Source: a bacterium (GTDB lineage Bacteria; Myxococcota_A; Bradymonadia; REDH01). From it: DNA of 38,265 nt. Under the pieces are notes generated by a model. The model was given only the letters and a program-made list of their open reading frames with translations. It did not search any database and was not told the DNA's origin. Position 1 is the first letter of the stretch. Each line of letters opens with the position of its first letter. A program made the translations under genes and the position numbers. Below are positions 8,662-17,672 of this stretch, one piece after another. The stretch spans positions 1 to 38,265 of the forward strand of contig JAUICO010000042.1 of the NCBI GenBank assembly GCA_030427825.1. Direction: 5' to 3'.

Positions 8662-11600
8662 ATGATTACGATTCCCGGATACGACGTCGGACAGACGCTC
8701 CAACACGGGCGCACTGTGGTTATTCGTGCGCAGCGATCGGCTGACGGTCGCGCGGTCATTGTGAAGCAGCTGACCAGCGTGCTGCCCGAGCCGACCGAGA
8801 TTGTCGCACTGCGCCGAGAGTTCGACATTCAGAGACTTGCCGCGGGGCCCACGGTCGTTGAACTGGTCGACTTCGAGGTTCGCGAGGGCGTCGCCCGCCT
8901 CGTCATGCACGATGATGGGGGTCGGTCGCTGCGGGAATGTATGGGCGACGGTGATATGGGGCTCGCACGTACCCTTGAGCTCGGTTCACGACTGGCGAGA
9001 GCGCTGGCGGACCTCCACAGTCGCCGCATTGTTCACAAGGATCTCAACCCATCAAACGTCATCGTCCTGCCGGACCGGTCGATCAAACTGATCGACTTTG
9101 GCCTGGCCAGCGTGGTGCCGCGCGAATACGCTGAACGCCTGCTGCCCTCGGGTTTTGCCGGCACACTCGCGTATGCCGCACCGGAACAGACCGGTCGTAC
9201 CAACCGGCCCATCGACGCCCGCTCAGACCTCTACGCGCTCGGTGTTACGCTCTACGAATTGCTTGCCGGACGGGTCCCCTTCGAAGCCACCGACCCGCTC
9301 GGATTGCTTCATGCACACATCGCCCTTACTCCGCCGCCGCTCTCAGAGTCGGCCCCACGCACGCCGGCACCCGTTGTCGCGCTCGTACACCGGCTACTCG
9401 AAAAGGCGCCCGATGATCGCTACCAGACAGCGCTCGGGGTCGCCCGCGATTTGGAGGCCTGCGCTCAACAGCTGCGGGACAACGGCGAAATCACAGAGCT
9501 CGATGTAGGTGCGGCTGACCGCAGCTCGACGCTGAATCTGTCCACACGCATCATCGGACGAGAGAAAGAGATCGGTGTGGTATCGGATGCCTGTCGCCGA
9601 ATCTGCGCGGGCGGCGCTGAGGTCCTGCTGATCAGCGGAGCACCCGGCGTCGGCAAGAGTGCCCTCGCGAGCGAAGCGGCCGGTGTCCTCAACGCACACC
9701 GCGGGAGGCTGATCCGCGGCAAGTCTGATCTGTTGAACCGTAGTGTACCCTTTGCCCCGGTGGTTGAGGCGCTCGGCAACTGGCTCGATCAAATCCTGGG
9801 CCTGCCTCAGCATCGCCTGCAGTTGTGGCGCGATCGACTCCACGACGCCCTCGGCGGGAGCGGAGTTGCGGTGCTCGCCGAGGTCCTGGAGCGCCTTGTT
9901 GTCGTCATGGGCCCGCAGGAGGCGGCAGAGACGCTGCCGCCACACGAAGCCGAGAATCGCTTTCGATACGTACTGCAAGGGCTGCTGCGTACAATCGCGC
10001 AGGCCGAGGCACCCCTGGCGATTCTAATCGACGACCTGCAGTGGGCCGATCGTAGGACGCTGGAGCTCTTTGAGTCCGTAGCTGACGACGCGGCGTCGCA
10101 CCTTCTGTTGATCGGTACATATCGTGACGTCGCGCCCGAGGAGACGGCCCCTGTACGCGACATGATTGGTCGGCTGAGGGATGATGGAATCCGGCTCTCA
10201 CATGTGGAAGTCGGCAGCCTCTCAGAAGCTGCGGTCACCACCTTCGTCGAGGAGTCATTGGGCCAGCCGGCCCCGGCCCTCGGTGCAATTATCGCGAAGC
10301 GCACCGGCCGAAACATATACTTCGTCCGCCGACTCCTGATGGACCTCGTCGACAGCGACCTGCTCAAGTTTGATGCGCACAGGAACGAGTGGGTTTGGGA
10401 TGTCGGAGCCGTCGAGGCTGTGCGCGTGACCGAGAACGTCGCCGACCTGCTCGGGGCGCTGGTGGACAGCCTCCCCCTCGAGACCCAGGACACTCTTGAG
10501 TACGCTGCTGTCATCGGAAGTCGCTTTGGGCTCAGGGAGCTCGCAGGCGTGCTTCAGTCCGAAGTTCGCGTCGTGCAGTGGTCCCTCGCGGCGGCCGTTG
10601 AGCACGACATCATCTGGCCTGTGGGAGAAGGCTACTGGGTAGCTGAAGACACAGGAGACACACCGGGCGAGGAGCCTTCGTTCGAGTTCAACTTTGCACA
10701 CGATCGTGTGGTTGAGGCGTGTGTGTCGCGCATGAGCGAGCGGCGGCGCGCCGTTGTACGTTTGCGGGTCGGCCGAAGCCTTCGGAATATGCTGACTCCT
10801 GAGGCCCCAAGGAAGCTCCTCTTTCAAGTGGTGGGGCACTTGGAAGCCGGCAGCGAACGAATCACTGATGTCGAAGAGCGTCGTGACCTCGCGGGCCTTG
10901 CACGACGGGCCGCGAAGTATGCGATGCAGAGCGTTTCGTTCGACATGGCGAATCGCTTCTACGAGATCGCTCTGCGCGATGGTTTCGAGGACGATTGGGA
11001 AAACAACCCGGACGCCACCGCGCAGCTTTGGACAGACGCCGCCCGAGCCGCCGCCCTGTGCGCAGATTTGGATGCGATGACAGCGCGTGTGGAGGCGGTA
11101 CACAAACACACATCCGCACCTCTGCACCGTGCCGGCGCCACCAACGCGGTCGTAGAAGCGATGGCTGCTCAGGGGCGCCCGCGCGAAGCCGTGGATACTG
11201 GAAAACGTGCTCTCGTCGGACTTGGTGTCGTCCTACCCGACGAGCCCTCTTCGGCAGACGTTGAAGCGGCTATCGGGCGCATTCTCACCCGAATGGCCGA
11301 GATCGGACATGAGCGCCTTCCCAAGCTGCCCGCCTGTACGAATCCCGAAGTCCTGATGGCGCGGCGGCTTCTGGTGACTATCGGAGCGTCCGTATACCTC
11401 GCAGAACCCGCGCTCTTTCCACTGGTTGTCACAACCGTTGTCGAGAGCACCCTCGAAGACGGCATCTCGGACGAGTCCGCGCACGGATTCATCCTGCTGG
11501 CGATGGTGCTGACCGCTGTAGGCGCGCTCGGTGAAGGGCACCGCATTGGGTTGCTGGCGACCACCCTCCTTGAACACACAAAAACGCGAAGACTGCACAC

Positions 11601-13956
11601 CATGGTTCGCCACGTGTTCAACACACACGTCCGCCCCTTCCACGACCCGGTCAAGCGCTCGCTCGGCCCACTTGGCCGCGTCGTGCAGCTTGGCCTTGAG
11701 ACCGGCGACATTGAGTACGCGAGCTGGGCCGCTCACAACCGCTCGGTATTCTCCTTCTATGCCGGTTCTCCTCTCGACAACGTGATCGAGACAATGCGTG
11801 ACGACCGACGCCTGCTTGAGCGAAACAAACAGATGGCCCCGCTCGCCTGCCACCTGCCATTTTACCAACTCGTAACCAACCTTCGCGAACGCGACATTGA
11901 CGGGCCTGCGATCGATGGAGAGATCGTCGAGCGCGACGCTGCGCTGGCAGCACTTGGTAAGATCGGATTTCGGGGAGCTCTCTTCCTATGGGCCACCGCG
12001 CAACTCCAAAGTCATGTGTGGTTTCGGGACTTCGCCGGCGCCCGCACGATCGCAGCAGAGGGGCTGGAGTTCAGCGATGGCGCGTCTGCAACGCTGCACC
12101 TGCCAACATTTCACTTCTACGATGCCCTGGCGCATCTTGAAGACCCGACCGGCTCTTCGCTCACGCGCGCAAAAGAAGCACATGAGCGGTTGGTGGCATC
12201 CCTGCAGGGTGGCGGAAACGACGACAACGCGCATCGCTTCCGTCTGCTGGATGCGGAGTTTGCCCGCGTTGAAGGAAGAGCAGGCGATGCGCTCTCTGCC
12301 TACGAGGACGCCGCCGCTTTGGCAGAGGTCCTCGGGCACTCGGGAGAGGCGGGGCTCTGCTACGAGCGCGCCGCGCGATTCGCGGACACAATTGGTGCGC
12401 GGATTTCGACGCGCACGTTCGCCCAACTGGCCGCGTCCGCCTACGATCGCTGGGGCGCCCGCGCGTTGCTCGCCGGTCTGGACGAGCTTGGTGCTGCCGC
12501 ACACACGGCCCCAATACCGGGAGGCGACGCCCGGGGCGCGGTCACCACCACCAGCACGCACACAAGCGCACACGGGTCGACAGCGGAGCTCGATCTGCAG
12601 GGCGTCATGCAGGCCTCACGGACCCTCTCCGGCGAGATGCATCTTGAGCCGCTGATTCGCAGCTTGATGACGCTTCTGGTGCAGTCTGCCGGTGCCACCT
12701 GCGCTGTGCTGCTCATGAGTCACACCGAGGGGTTGCGTGTTCGCGCTGTGCACCGGGACCCGGCAGGTACATCCATAGAATGCGGTATCATGCTTGAGGA
12801 AGCCACTGCGATACCGCGCTCGATTGTCCGGTACGTTCACCGAAGTAACGATCGGCTGGTGCTGGCGAACGCCGTCGACGACGAGCGTTTTTCCGATGAC
12901 CCCGCACTCGCTGACGGCCGCGCGCTCAGCGTACTGTGTGTTCCCATCGTGCACCAGGGCCGACAGTGGGGCGTCGCATACCTCGAAAACAATCTGGCAG
13001 CGGATGCCTTTGGCCCCCGCCGAGTTGAAGTTGTCGGGCTGCTGGCGCGTCAGGCGGCGATCTCGATCGCAAACGCACAGCTCTTTGAAGAAACGCAGCA
13101 GATGGCGGACTCGTTTGCCCGATTCGTACCGCAATCAGCGATGCGAACGCTTGGACGCAGGCGTGTGCGCGATGTGCAACTCGGTGATGCCGTATCACGC
13201 GAAATGGCGGTACTGTTTGCGGACATTCGCGGATTCACCGGCATGCTTGAAGCCCGTTCTGCGCACGAAGGGATCAAGCTGTTGAACGCCTTTCTGGGCA
13301 TCGTCACGCCCGTGATCGCGGCTCACAGCGGATTCGTTGGACAATTCCTGGGCGACGGAATCCTGGCTGTCTTTCCGTCGTCCGCGGAAGACGCCATCGC
13401 AGCAGCGATCGCCTATCAACGTGCTGCGCTCGCGGCCGCTGACAAGCTTGGAGTCGACGCTCCGCTGAAGGTCGTCATCGGCATCGACTACGGGCCGATC
13501 GTGCTCGGCGCCATCGGCTCGGAGCGCCGGCTCGAAGTTGGAGTTCTCGGCGATACGGTCAACGTCGCCTCTCGCCTTGAGGGACTCGCAAAGACACTCG
13601 ACGCGCCGATTATTGTGTCGGACAGCTTGCTGGCCGCTATCAAGGACCCGACCGCACTTTCGGTTCGGAGTTTCGGTCGCATGCAGATCTTCGGTCGCCG
13701 TGAGCCCGTACGCATTCACGAAATACGATTCACCAGGACGGCGACCGGGAAGCTGCGTGATGTCCCGCTGGAGTTTCAGGTAGCGCTTGCAGCGATGCGT
13801 GCGGAGCGCTGGCTTGACGCCGCCACCTCGCTGGAAGCCTGCGTTGCCTTCGACTCCGGCGACTCTGTGTACCGAGCACTCAGCGACGTCGTCAGACGCG
13901 CAGGCGAGCGCGGCCCTGGAGAGCTCGTAAAAGGCGGCATTCGCCTCGTCGACTAG
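8662..13956 (+). CDS. Ser/Thr kinase - AAA ATPase - GAF - class III nucleotide cyclase hybrid
   Basis: I chose ATG 8662 because the typical N-terminus MITIPGYDV begins there; a TTG at 8626 is also possible. Product 1,764 residues. Domains in order: protein kinase (about 5-270; HKDLNPSN with Asp127 and Asn132, DFG Asp145; no proper glycine loop, as usual in this family); AAA-type ATPase (Walker A GAPGVGKS 326-333, Walker B Asp457/458); long helical repeat region (about 650-1300); GAF (about 1325-1490); class III cyclase (about 1515-1690). The cyclase keeps both metal-binding Asp (1521, 1565) and the catalytic Asn1634/Arg1638. The two purine-selecting positions are Gln1561 and Gly1627 instead of Lys and Asp/Thr. 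It starts 32 bases after lipoxygenase 2. I infer a sensor that makes a cyclic nucleotide. Confidence 0.92.
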   Translation: MITIPGYDVGQTLQHGRTVVIRAQRSADGRAVIVKQLTSVLPEPTEIVALRREFDIQRLAAGPTVVELVDFEVREGVARLVMHDDGGRSLRECMGDGDMGLARTLELGSRLARALADLHSRRIVHKDLNPSNVIVLPDRSIKLIDFGLASVVPREYAERLLPSGFAGTLAYAAPEQTGRTNRPIDARSDLYALGVTLYELLAGRVPFEATDPLGLLHAHIALTPPPLSESAPRTPAPVVALVHRLLEKAPDDRYQTALGVARDLEACAQQLRDNGEITELDVGAADRSSTLNLSTRIIGREKEIGVVSDACRRICAGGAEVLLISGAPGVGKSALASEAAGVLNAHRGRLIRGKSDLLNRSVPFAPVVEALGNWLDQILGLPQHRLQLWRDRLHDALGGSGVAVLAEVLERLVVVMGPQEAAETLPPHEAENRFRYVLQGLLRTIAQAEAPLAILIDDLQWADRRTLELFESVADDAASHLLLIGTYRDVAPEETAPVRDMIGRLRDDGIRLSHVEVGSLSEAAVTTFVEESLGQPAPALGAIIAKRTGRNIYFVRRLLMDLVDSDLLKFDAHRNEWVWDVGAVEAVRVTENVADLLGALVDSLPLETQDTLEYAAVIGSRFGLRELAGVLQSEVRVVQWSLAAAVEHDIIWPVGEGYWVAEDTGDTPGEEPSFEFNFAHDRVVEACVSRMSERRRAVVRLRVGRSLRNMLTPEAPRKLLFQVVGHLEAGSERITDVEERRDLAGLARRAAKYAMQSVSFDMANRFYEIALRDGFEDDWENNPDATAQLWTDAARAAALCADLDAMTARVEAVHKHTSAPLHRAGATNAVVEAMAAQGRPREAVDTGKRALVGLGVVLPDEPSSADVEAAIGRILTRMAEIGHERLPKLPACTNPEVLMARRLLVTIGASVYLAEPALFPLVVTTVVESTLEDGISDESAHGFILLAMVLTAVGALGEGHRIGLLATTLLEHTKTRRLHTMVRHVFNTHVRPFHDPVKRSLGPLGRVVQLGLETGDIEYASWAAHNRSVFSFYAGSPLDNVIETMRDDRRLLERNKQMAPLACHLPFYQLVTNLRERDIDGPAIDGEIVERDAALAALGKIGFRGALFLWATAQLQSHVWFRDFAGARTIAAEGLEFSDGASATLHLPTFHFYDALAHLEDPTGSSLTRAKEAHERLVASLQGGGNDDNAHRFRLLDAEFARVEGRAGDALSAYEDAAALAEVLGHSGEAGLCYERAARFADTIGARISTRTFAQLAASAYDRWGARALLAGLDELGAAAHTAPIPGGDARGAVTTTSTHTSAHGSTAELDLQGVMQASRTLSGEMHLEPLIRSLMTLLVQSAGATCAVLLMSHTEGLRVRAVHRDPAGTSIECGIMLEEATAIPRSIVRYVHRSNDRLVLANAVDDERFSDDPALADGRALSVLCVPIVHQGRQWGVAYLENNLAADAFGPRRVEVVGLLARQAAISIANAQLFEETQQMADSFARFVPQSAMRTLGRRRVRDVQLGDAVSREMAVLFADIRGFTGMLEARSAHEGIKLLNAFLGIVTPVIAAHSGFVGQFLGDGILAVFPSSAEDAIAAAIAYQRAALAAADKLGVDAPLKVVIGIDYGPIVLGAIGSERRLEVGVLGDTVNVASRLEGLAKTLDAPIIVSDSLLAAIKDPTALSVRSFGRMQIFGRREPVRIHEIRFTRTATGKLRDVPLEFQVALAAMRAERWLDAATSLEACVAFDSGDSVYRALSDVVRRAGERGPGELVKGGIRLVD

Positions 13957-13971
13957 GCCACCGTTGAGGCG

Positions 13972-14958
13972 CTACGTATCGCTGCCGTCGTTTGCGTTGG
14001 CGCCCATCGCCTCGGGAAGCGGCTGCCCGGCACGACGGCTCCACGCAGCCTGATAGGTGACCGCGCGGGTATCGAGGAGCCGATCTCCGGCGTTGCGGAT
14101 GCCCGGCCCGAACCCATCCGGTACGTAGCGTAGCTGTTCCGTGGGCGACGCAACCTGTGTGAGTGTCACGCGACCGAGGGTCTTCTCACTTCTTCCTGGG
14201 GGCCACTCTGTGGCCGCGTCGTCGAGCGGGTCGCCGGCTTCAGCGAGTGTGGCAATGAGGTCAAACGCAACAGAGCCCGAAGCCAGTCGTTCGCGGATCT
14301 CATCCACCAGGTGATCGGACTGCCACTCTTTGGAGGTGTCTCGCTTGACCATGGACACGCCGTCCACGGGCTCCCAGCGAAGCCGCGCCGCTCGTTCGGG
14401 TCCGGTCACGGGACGAAAGTAGAGCGCATGAATGACCCACCACGGTTGCGTGGCAAAGGAGGCCCCAATGTCTCGTTTGGACTTCGCGATGGTTGCTGCA
14501 AAGGTTCTCGGGTGTTCCAACGCAAACTTCCCCGTCTTTACAGCACTCGGCCGACCGGAGTCCGTCGGGGTGAGAGCACGAACGAAATCGAGAAAGACGG
14601 CACCGTCGTCCGTCGTAAAGGTCGGGGAATCGACCGCGAGCAGATCAAACACGCCGGCGTCGGGTATCGTCATCTTTATCGCGAAACCAAACGAGAACGC
14701 CGTCCCGTCAGCCGCGTGCGGACAGCCGTCGCCGTTTGACCAACGCGCGAGGACCTCGTGTGTACCCGGGCTGAACATCGGACTGACGCAAAACTCAGAC
14801 GCTCCGTCGGCAGCTTCAAATACGCCAGTGGCGTACACGCCCTTGGAGTGCAGCGTGCGCCAGCCTTCAAACGGCCCGCCAAATTGCGCTTCGATCGCTG
14901 CGTTCATCTCGACGCCGAATTCGGTGCTATCCGTGCTCTTCTTCTCGCCAAACTTCAT
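13972..14958 (-). CDS. Catalase-related hemoprotein (allene oxide synthase-like candidate)
   Basis: The product is 328 residues with the catalase heme-pocket landmarks in order: Arg34 and distal His37 in RTLHSKGVYATG; FSFGFAIKM; DLLAVDSPTF, where the distal Asn of true catalases is replaced by Asp; and near the C-terminus PGIRNAGDRLLDTR with the proximal RxxxY (Arg298, Tyr302) heme ligand. It is much shorter than monofunctional catalases (about 480 or more), matching the minimal catalase-related family that includes coral allene oxide synthase and hydroperoxide lyases. The start is fixed by the TGATG overlap with the upstream kinase gene and a GGAGG box 11 bases upstream. Given the two lipoxygenases nearby, I infer that it converts fatty acid hydroperoxides. 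Peroxidase activity is the alternative. Confidence 0.82.
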   Translation of the reverse strand: MKFGEKKSTDSTEFGVEMNAAIEAQFGGPFEGWRTLHSKGVYATGVFEAADGASEFCVSPMFSPGTHEVLARWSNGDGCPHAADGTAFSFGFAIKMTIPDAGVFDLLAVDSPTFTTDDGAVFLDFVRALTPTDSGRPSAVKTGKFALEHPRTFAATIAKSKRDIGASFATQPWWVIHALYFRPVTGPERAARLRWEPVDGVSMVKRDTSKEWQSDHLVDEIRERLASGSVAFDLIATLAEAGDPLDDAATEWPPGRSEKTLGRVTLTQVASPTEQLRYVPDGFGPGIRNAGDRLLDTRAVTYQAAWSRRAGQPLPEAMGANANDGSDT

Positions 14959-16541
14959 CAGGAGTCCTCCGACCGATCGCCACGGCCCGGCCTTTTCGTG
15001 CCGGCGGGGGCGCGTTTGATACCGGGAGTAGGACCTTCCGGCGCGGGCACGGTCGTCGCCTCCGTAACGGCTGCCGCGAAGCCGCTGTCGACAAAACGCC
15101 GAACGAGATCGGAGGGCGTCGGCTCGCTGCCCATGGCCTGGGGTTGAGACGGGCCGACGGTAGTCACATCATCCGATTGAGACTCGGACCAGCGGCCCGG
15201 GGCTCCGCCCGGCCTTGGCGTAAGTACGACCGTTTTTGTTGTCGCTGAACGTGACTCCGCGTCGTCCGGGGTCGTCGCGTCCTGACCGCCTGTCGTGACG
15301 TTCAACACCCGCGCCCGTCTCTCGCCGGCTGCGTCGAGAAACTCGACGGCTGCTCGGCAACTTTCAAATCGGTTTGATGGCGACCATCGAGTGCACCTAA
15401 GAAGCAGCTCTCCGAGATCCGGCGGCATGTCAGGGAGTGCTCGCGGGTCTTCGTATTCAGGGCTGATGGCGGTACCGAGGGAATCTCGCACCTCGCCGCC
15501 GGGCTTGAGGACACCACCGGTAAGCAACTCAACGCAGGTGACGCCCAGCATGAAGAGGTCCGTACGCCCATCCATGTTTTCGCCCTTCTTGTGCTCAGGC
15601 GCGGCGTAGCGCGGTGTTCCCGTAAAGGAGTTGGCACCGTTGGCTCGGACGATCTCTGTTTCTTCGCTCGTCTGCGCGACGCCGAAGTCGAGCACCTTCA
15701 CCTGGCCCCGCAGGTCCAGCAGCAGGTTGCTGGGCTTGATATCACGGTGGACGACGCCCGCGTCGTGGGCGTGCTGCAACGCCAACGCAGTCTGTCGAAA
15801 GATCTCCCGTACCTCTTCAGGTGCAAAGCGCCTGCGACGTGAGAGCTGTACCTGGAGGTCGGAGCCGTGGATTAACTCCATCGCGATGAAGAGGGTGGCG
15901 TATGCCTCGACCACGCGAAATACGCGAACAATGCCCGGATGTGAGAGCGCCTGGATCGAGCTCGCCTCGATGCGAAAACGCCGTGCGTACTGCCCCCACC
16001 AGACCAGCTCGTGTCGTAACATCTTGAGGGCGACCGGCCGGCCGGCCGCATCCTCTGCCTGGAAGACGCGCGCGAAACCGCCGCGACCCAGAGGGCCGAT
16101 TACGCGGTACTCGTCGACTTCTTCAATGCCGTCACGGCGGGTGAGCCGTTCTCCCACGACACGAGTCAGGAAGCCGGCGACCCCCGGGTGCTCGGTCATC
16201 AACTCGCGCAATGAATCAAAGGGCACCGCAAAACAGGTAAGATGCGTCTCGGCGACGACATCCGCCGTGCGCGGCTCCTTCGTAAGCAGGGCCATCTCAC
16301 CGAAGACATCGCCGGGGCCCATCGTGTCCTCGAAGGGAACCCCGTCCTGAGGCACGATCACCCTGCACTGCCCTTCGACGACAAGGAACATCTCACTTCC
16401 CATATCGCCGGTACGCAGCACGAACTCGCCGGGGACGTAGCGCCGCTCCTCAGCGAGCTCTTCCAGCTGCTCCAGGGACTCCGCCGGCAGGTCCCGGAAC
16501 ATCGAGAACTCGGGCAGTGAATTGTGGGTTACCTGATCCAT
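14958..16541 (-). CDS. Cyclic-nucleotide-binding Ser/Thr protein kinase
   Basis: A 527-residue protein joining an N-terminal cNMP-binding domain (residues 10-132) to a protein kinase (about 143-405). The phosphate-binding cassette reads FGEMALLTKEPRTADV, with Glu82 and Arg91 positioned for ribose and phosphate contact, and Thr92 next to the Arg. The kinase has all catalytic elements: GRGGFARV loop, Lys173, HRD 265-267, Asn272, DFG 285-287, and APE. The tail is Pro/Thr/Ala-rich and ends without a membrane segment. The layout resembles eukaryotic PKG, with regulator and kinase in one chain. Its stop TGA shares its A with the ATG of the catalase-related gene, so translation is probably coupled. 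It faces the cyclase gene, which would supply its ligand. Confidence 0.93.
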   Translation of the reverse strand: MDQVTHNSLPEFSMFRDLPAESLEQLEELAEERRYVPGEFVLRTGDMGSEMFLVVEGQCRVIVPQDGVPFEDTMGPGDVFGEMALLTKEPRTADVVAETHLTCFAVPFDSLRELMTEHPGVAGFLTRVVGERLTRRDGIEEVDEYRVIGPLGRGGFARVFQAEDAAGRPVALKMLRHELVWWGQYARRFRIEASSIQALSHPGIVRVFRVVEAYATLFIAMELIHGSDLQVQLSRRRRFAPEEVREIFRQTALALQHAHDAGVVHRDIKPSNLLLDLRGQVKVLDFGVAQTSEETEIVRANGANSFTGTPRYAAPEHKKGENMDGRTDLFMLGVTCVELLTGGVLKPGGEVRDSLGTAISPEYEDPRALPDMPPDLGELLLRCTRWSPSNRFESCRAAVEFLDAAGERRARVLNVTTGGQDATTPDDAESRSATTKTVVLTPRPGGAPGRWSESQSDDVTTVGPSQPQAMGSEPTPSDLVRRFVDSGFAAAVTEATTVPAPEGPTPGIKRAPAGTKRPGRGDRSEDS

Positions 16542-16690
16542 GGCGCCCGTCGAAGGTCGTCAGACTATCGCGTCTGCGGGCTGCGCGGGCAAGCATCGCG
16601 CGAGGCCGTCCTGTGGCCGCGACGACTCGAGACACGGCTCGCGGCCTCGCCTGGCGCAAGGTACGGCACCAGCTCGCAGCGCGCGGCCGG

Positions 16691-17314
16691 CTACAGGTAC
16701 TGCTTGCGGTTGCTCAGCGCCATTCCCAACTCCGGATGTGCTTCGATCATGAGCGTGTGCGGTGACCCCTCCGGCGCCGGGCGAGCGACGCCGAAGACGC
16801 TCACAGCCTCGCCCTGACGAATGACTTCTTCTCGAATGTGCACTCGGCATCCGGGTTCACCGTGGAAGACGACGCCGTCTTCCTCAATCGCCTTTCGGAC
16901 CCAGCCAACGACGGCACCTCCATCGCCGCGTTCTTCCCGCAGCGAAGCGTCCGAAAAGCGGATTGCGATATCAGCGCAGCGGACGATTGCCGAACCGGTT
17001 TCATCGGTGACCACAAACCCGGCTCGACGATTGTCCCACACCGAATGTGTATCACCGGACATGATGTATGACAGATGTATGTCCGACACGATGACAGGCT
17101 CGCTACCGATGCGAGCGGTCAACGATTCGCCCTCGATTCGAGTCGCACGTCCGTGAATCTTGACCTGCTCACCGGTTTTCGCGTCGGCGACGTTGGTGGG
17201 AGACAGCCCAGCAAGTCGCGTCAACGCACGTCCGCTCTGCCCGAAGATTCCAACGAGCGCCATCACAACCACGAACGCGGCAACTACACCCAGCACAATC
17301 CATACGACGCTCAC
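16691..17314 (-). CDS. Membrane-anchored GIDE-like domain protein
   Basis: The second GTG (17314) is preferred because GAAGGAG sits 5 bases before it; another GTG lies two codons upstream, inside that box. The 207-residue product opens with one membrane helix (about residues 3-25), followed by a soluble domain. The repeated pattern of short beta strands, EQVKIHGRATRIEGESLTAR, and later EEVIRQGEAVSVFGVARP, resembles the GIDE/MUL1-type domain found in bacterial membrane proteins. No RING finger is present. Function in bacteria is unknown. It is on the same strand as, and 149 bases upstream of, the cyclic-nucleotide-binding kinase, so it could be part of that transcription unit. Confidence 0.6.
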   Translation of the reverse strand: MSVVWIVLGVVAAFVVVMALVGIFGQSGRALTRLAGLSPTNVADAKTGEQVKIHGRATRIEGESLTARIGSEPVIVSDIHLSYIMSGDTHSVWDNRRAGFVVTDETGSAIVRCADIAIRFSDASLREERGDGGAVVGWVRKAIEEDGVVFHGEPGCRVHIREEVIRQGEAVSVFGVARPAPEGSPHTLMIEAHPELGMALSNRKQYL

Positions 17315-17672
17315 TGTCACTCCTTCAGCCGCGGCAGCCCGTCACACTGGGTCAGCCACGAATGATTGAGAGCTGTGAAGCTCGGGGCGCGACGGATATC
17401 GGGCCCTCAATTTGACCTGCGTGGTGCCGGTGTCTCGCAGAGTACGCGGCATTTCGGCGCAATGCGAGAGCACCTGTCGGAGCGGACATCGAATGGAGGC
17501 ACGTGAGAATCGGAATACCGAACTCACACGTTGTTCTGTGGCCGAGATTTGCGAGGAAGATCGCGGGGGCTGCCTGCACTGTGCGCAACAGCATGCGCCG
17601 GGTTGCGATTCTCATCTTCGCCGTTCGCAATTTCACGAACGGAGTCGGCAAAACCGCCATGGAGAATCGAAC
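17315..17672. other. Divergent intergenic region, about 358 bp
   Basis: This stretch separates the GIDE-like gene (minus) from the small membrane protein (plus). I find no convincing gene in it; short open frames have no recognisable content. It should hold both promoters. The only structure I can point to is the inverted repeat at 17621-17642. Confidence 0.5.
17621..17642. promoter_or_regulatory. Inverted repeat in leader of the small membrane protein gene
   Basis: A perfect 7-base inverted repeat (CCGTTCG and CGAACGG) separated by 8 bases ends 30 bases before the ATG at 17673. It could be an operator or an mRNA hairpin; nothing identifies a regulator. Confidence 0.35.

Noticed and set aside
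13972..14958. Ordinary monofunctional catalase
   Set aside because: It is too short, and the distal Asn is missing. Its position beside lipoxygenases suggests a different substrate.
17412..17672. N-terminal extension of the small membrane protein
   Set aside because: The composition is Cys/Arg/Ser-rich with no domain, and a good ribosome-binding site stands before ATG 17673.
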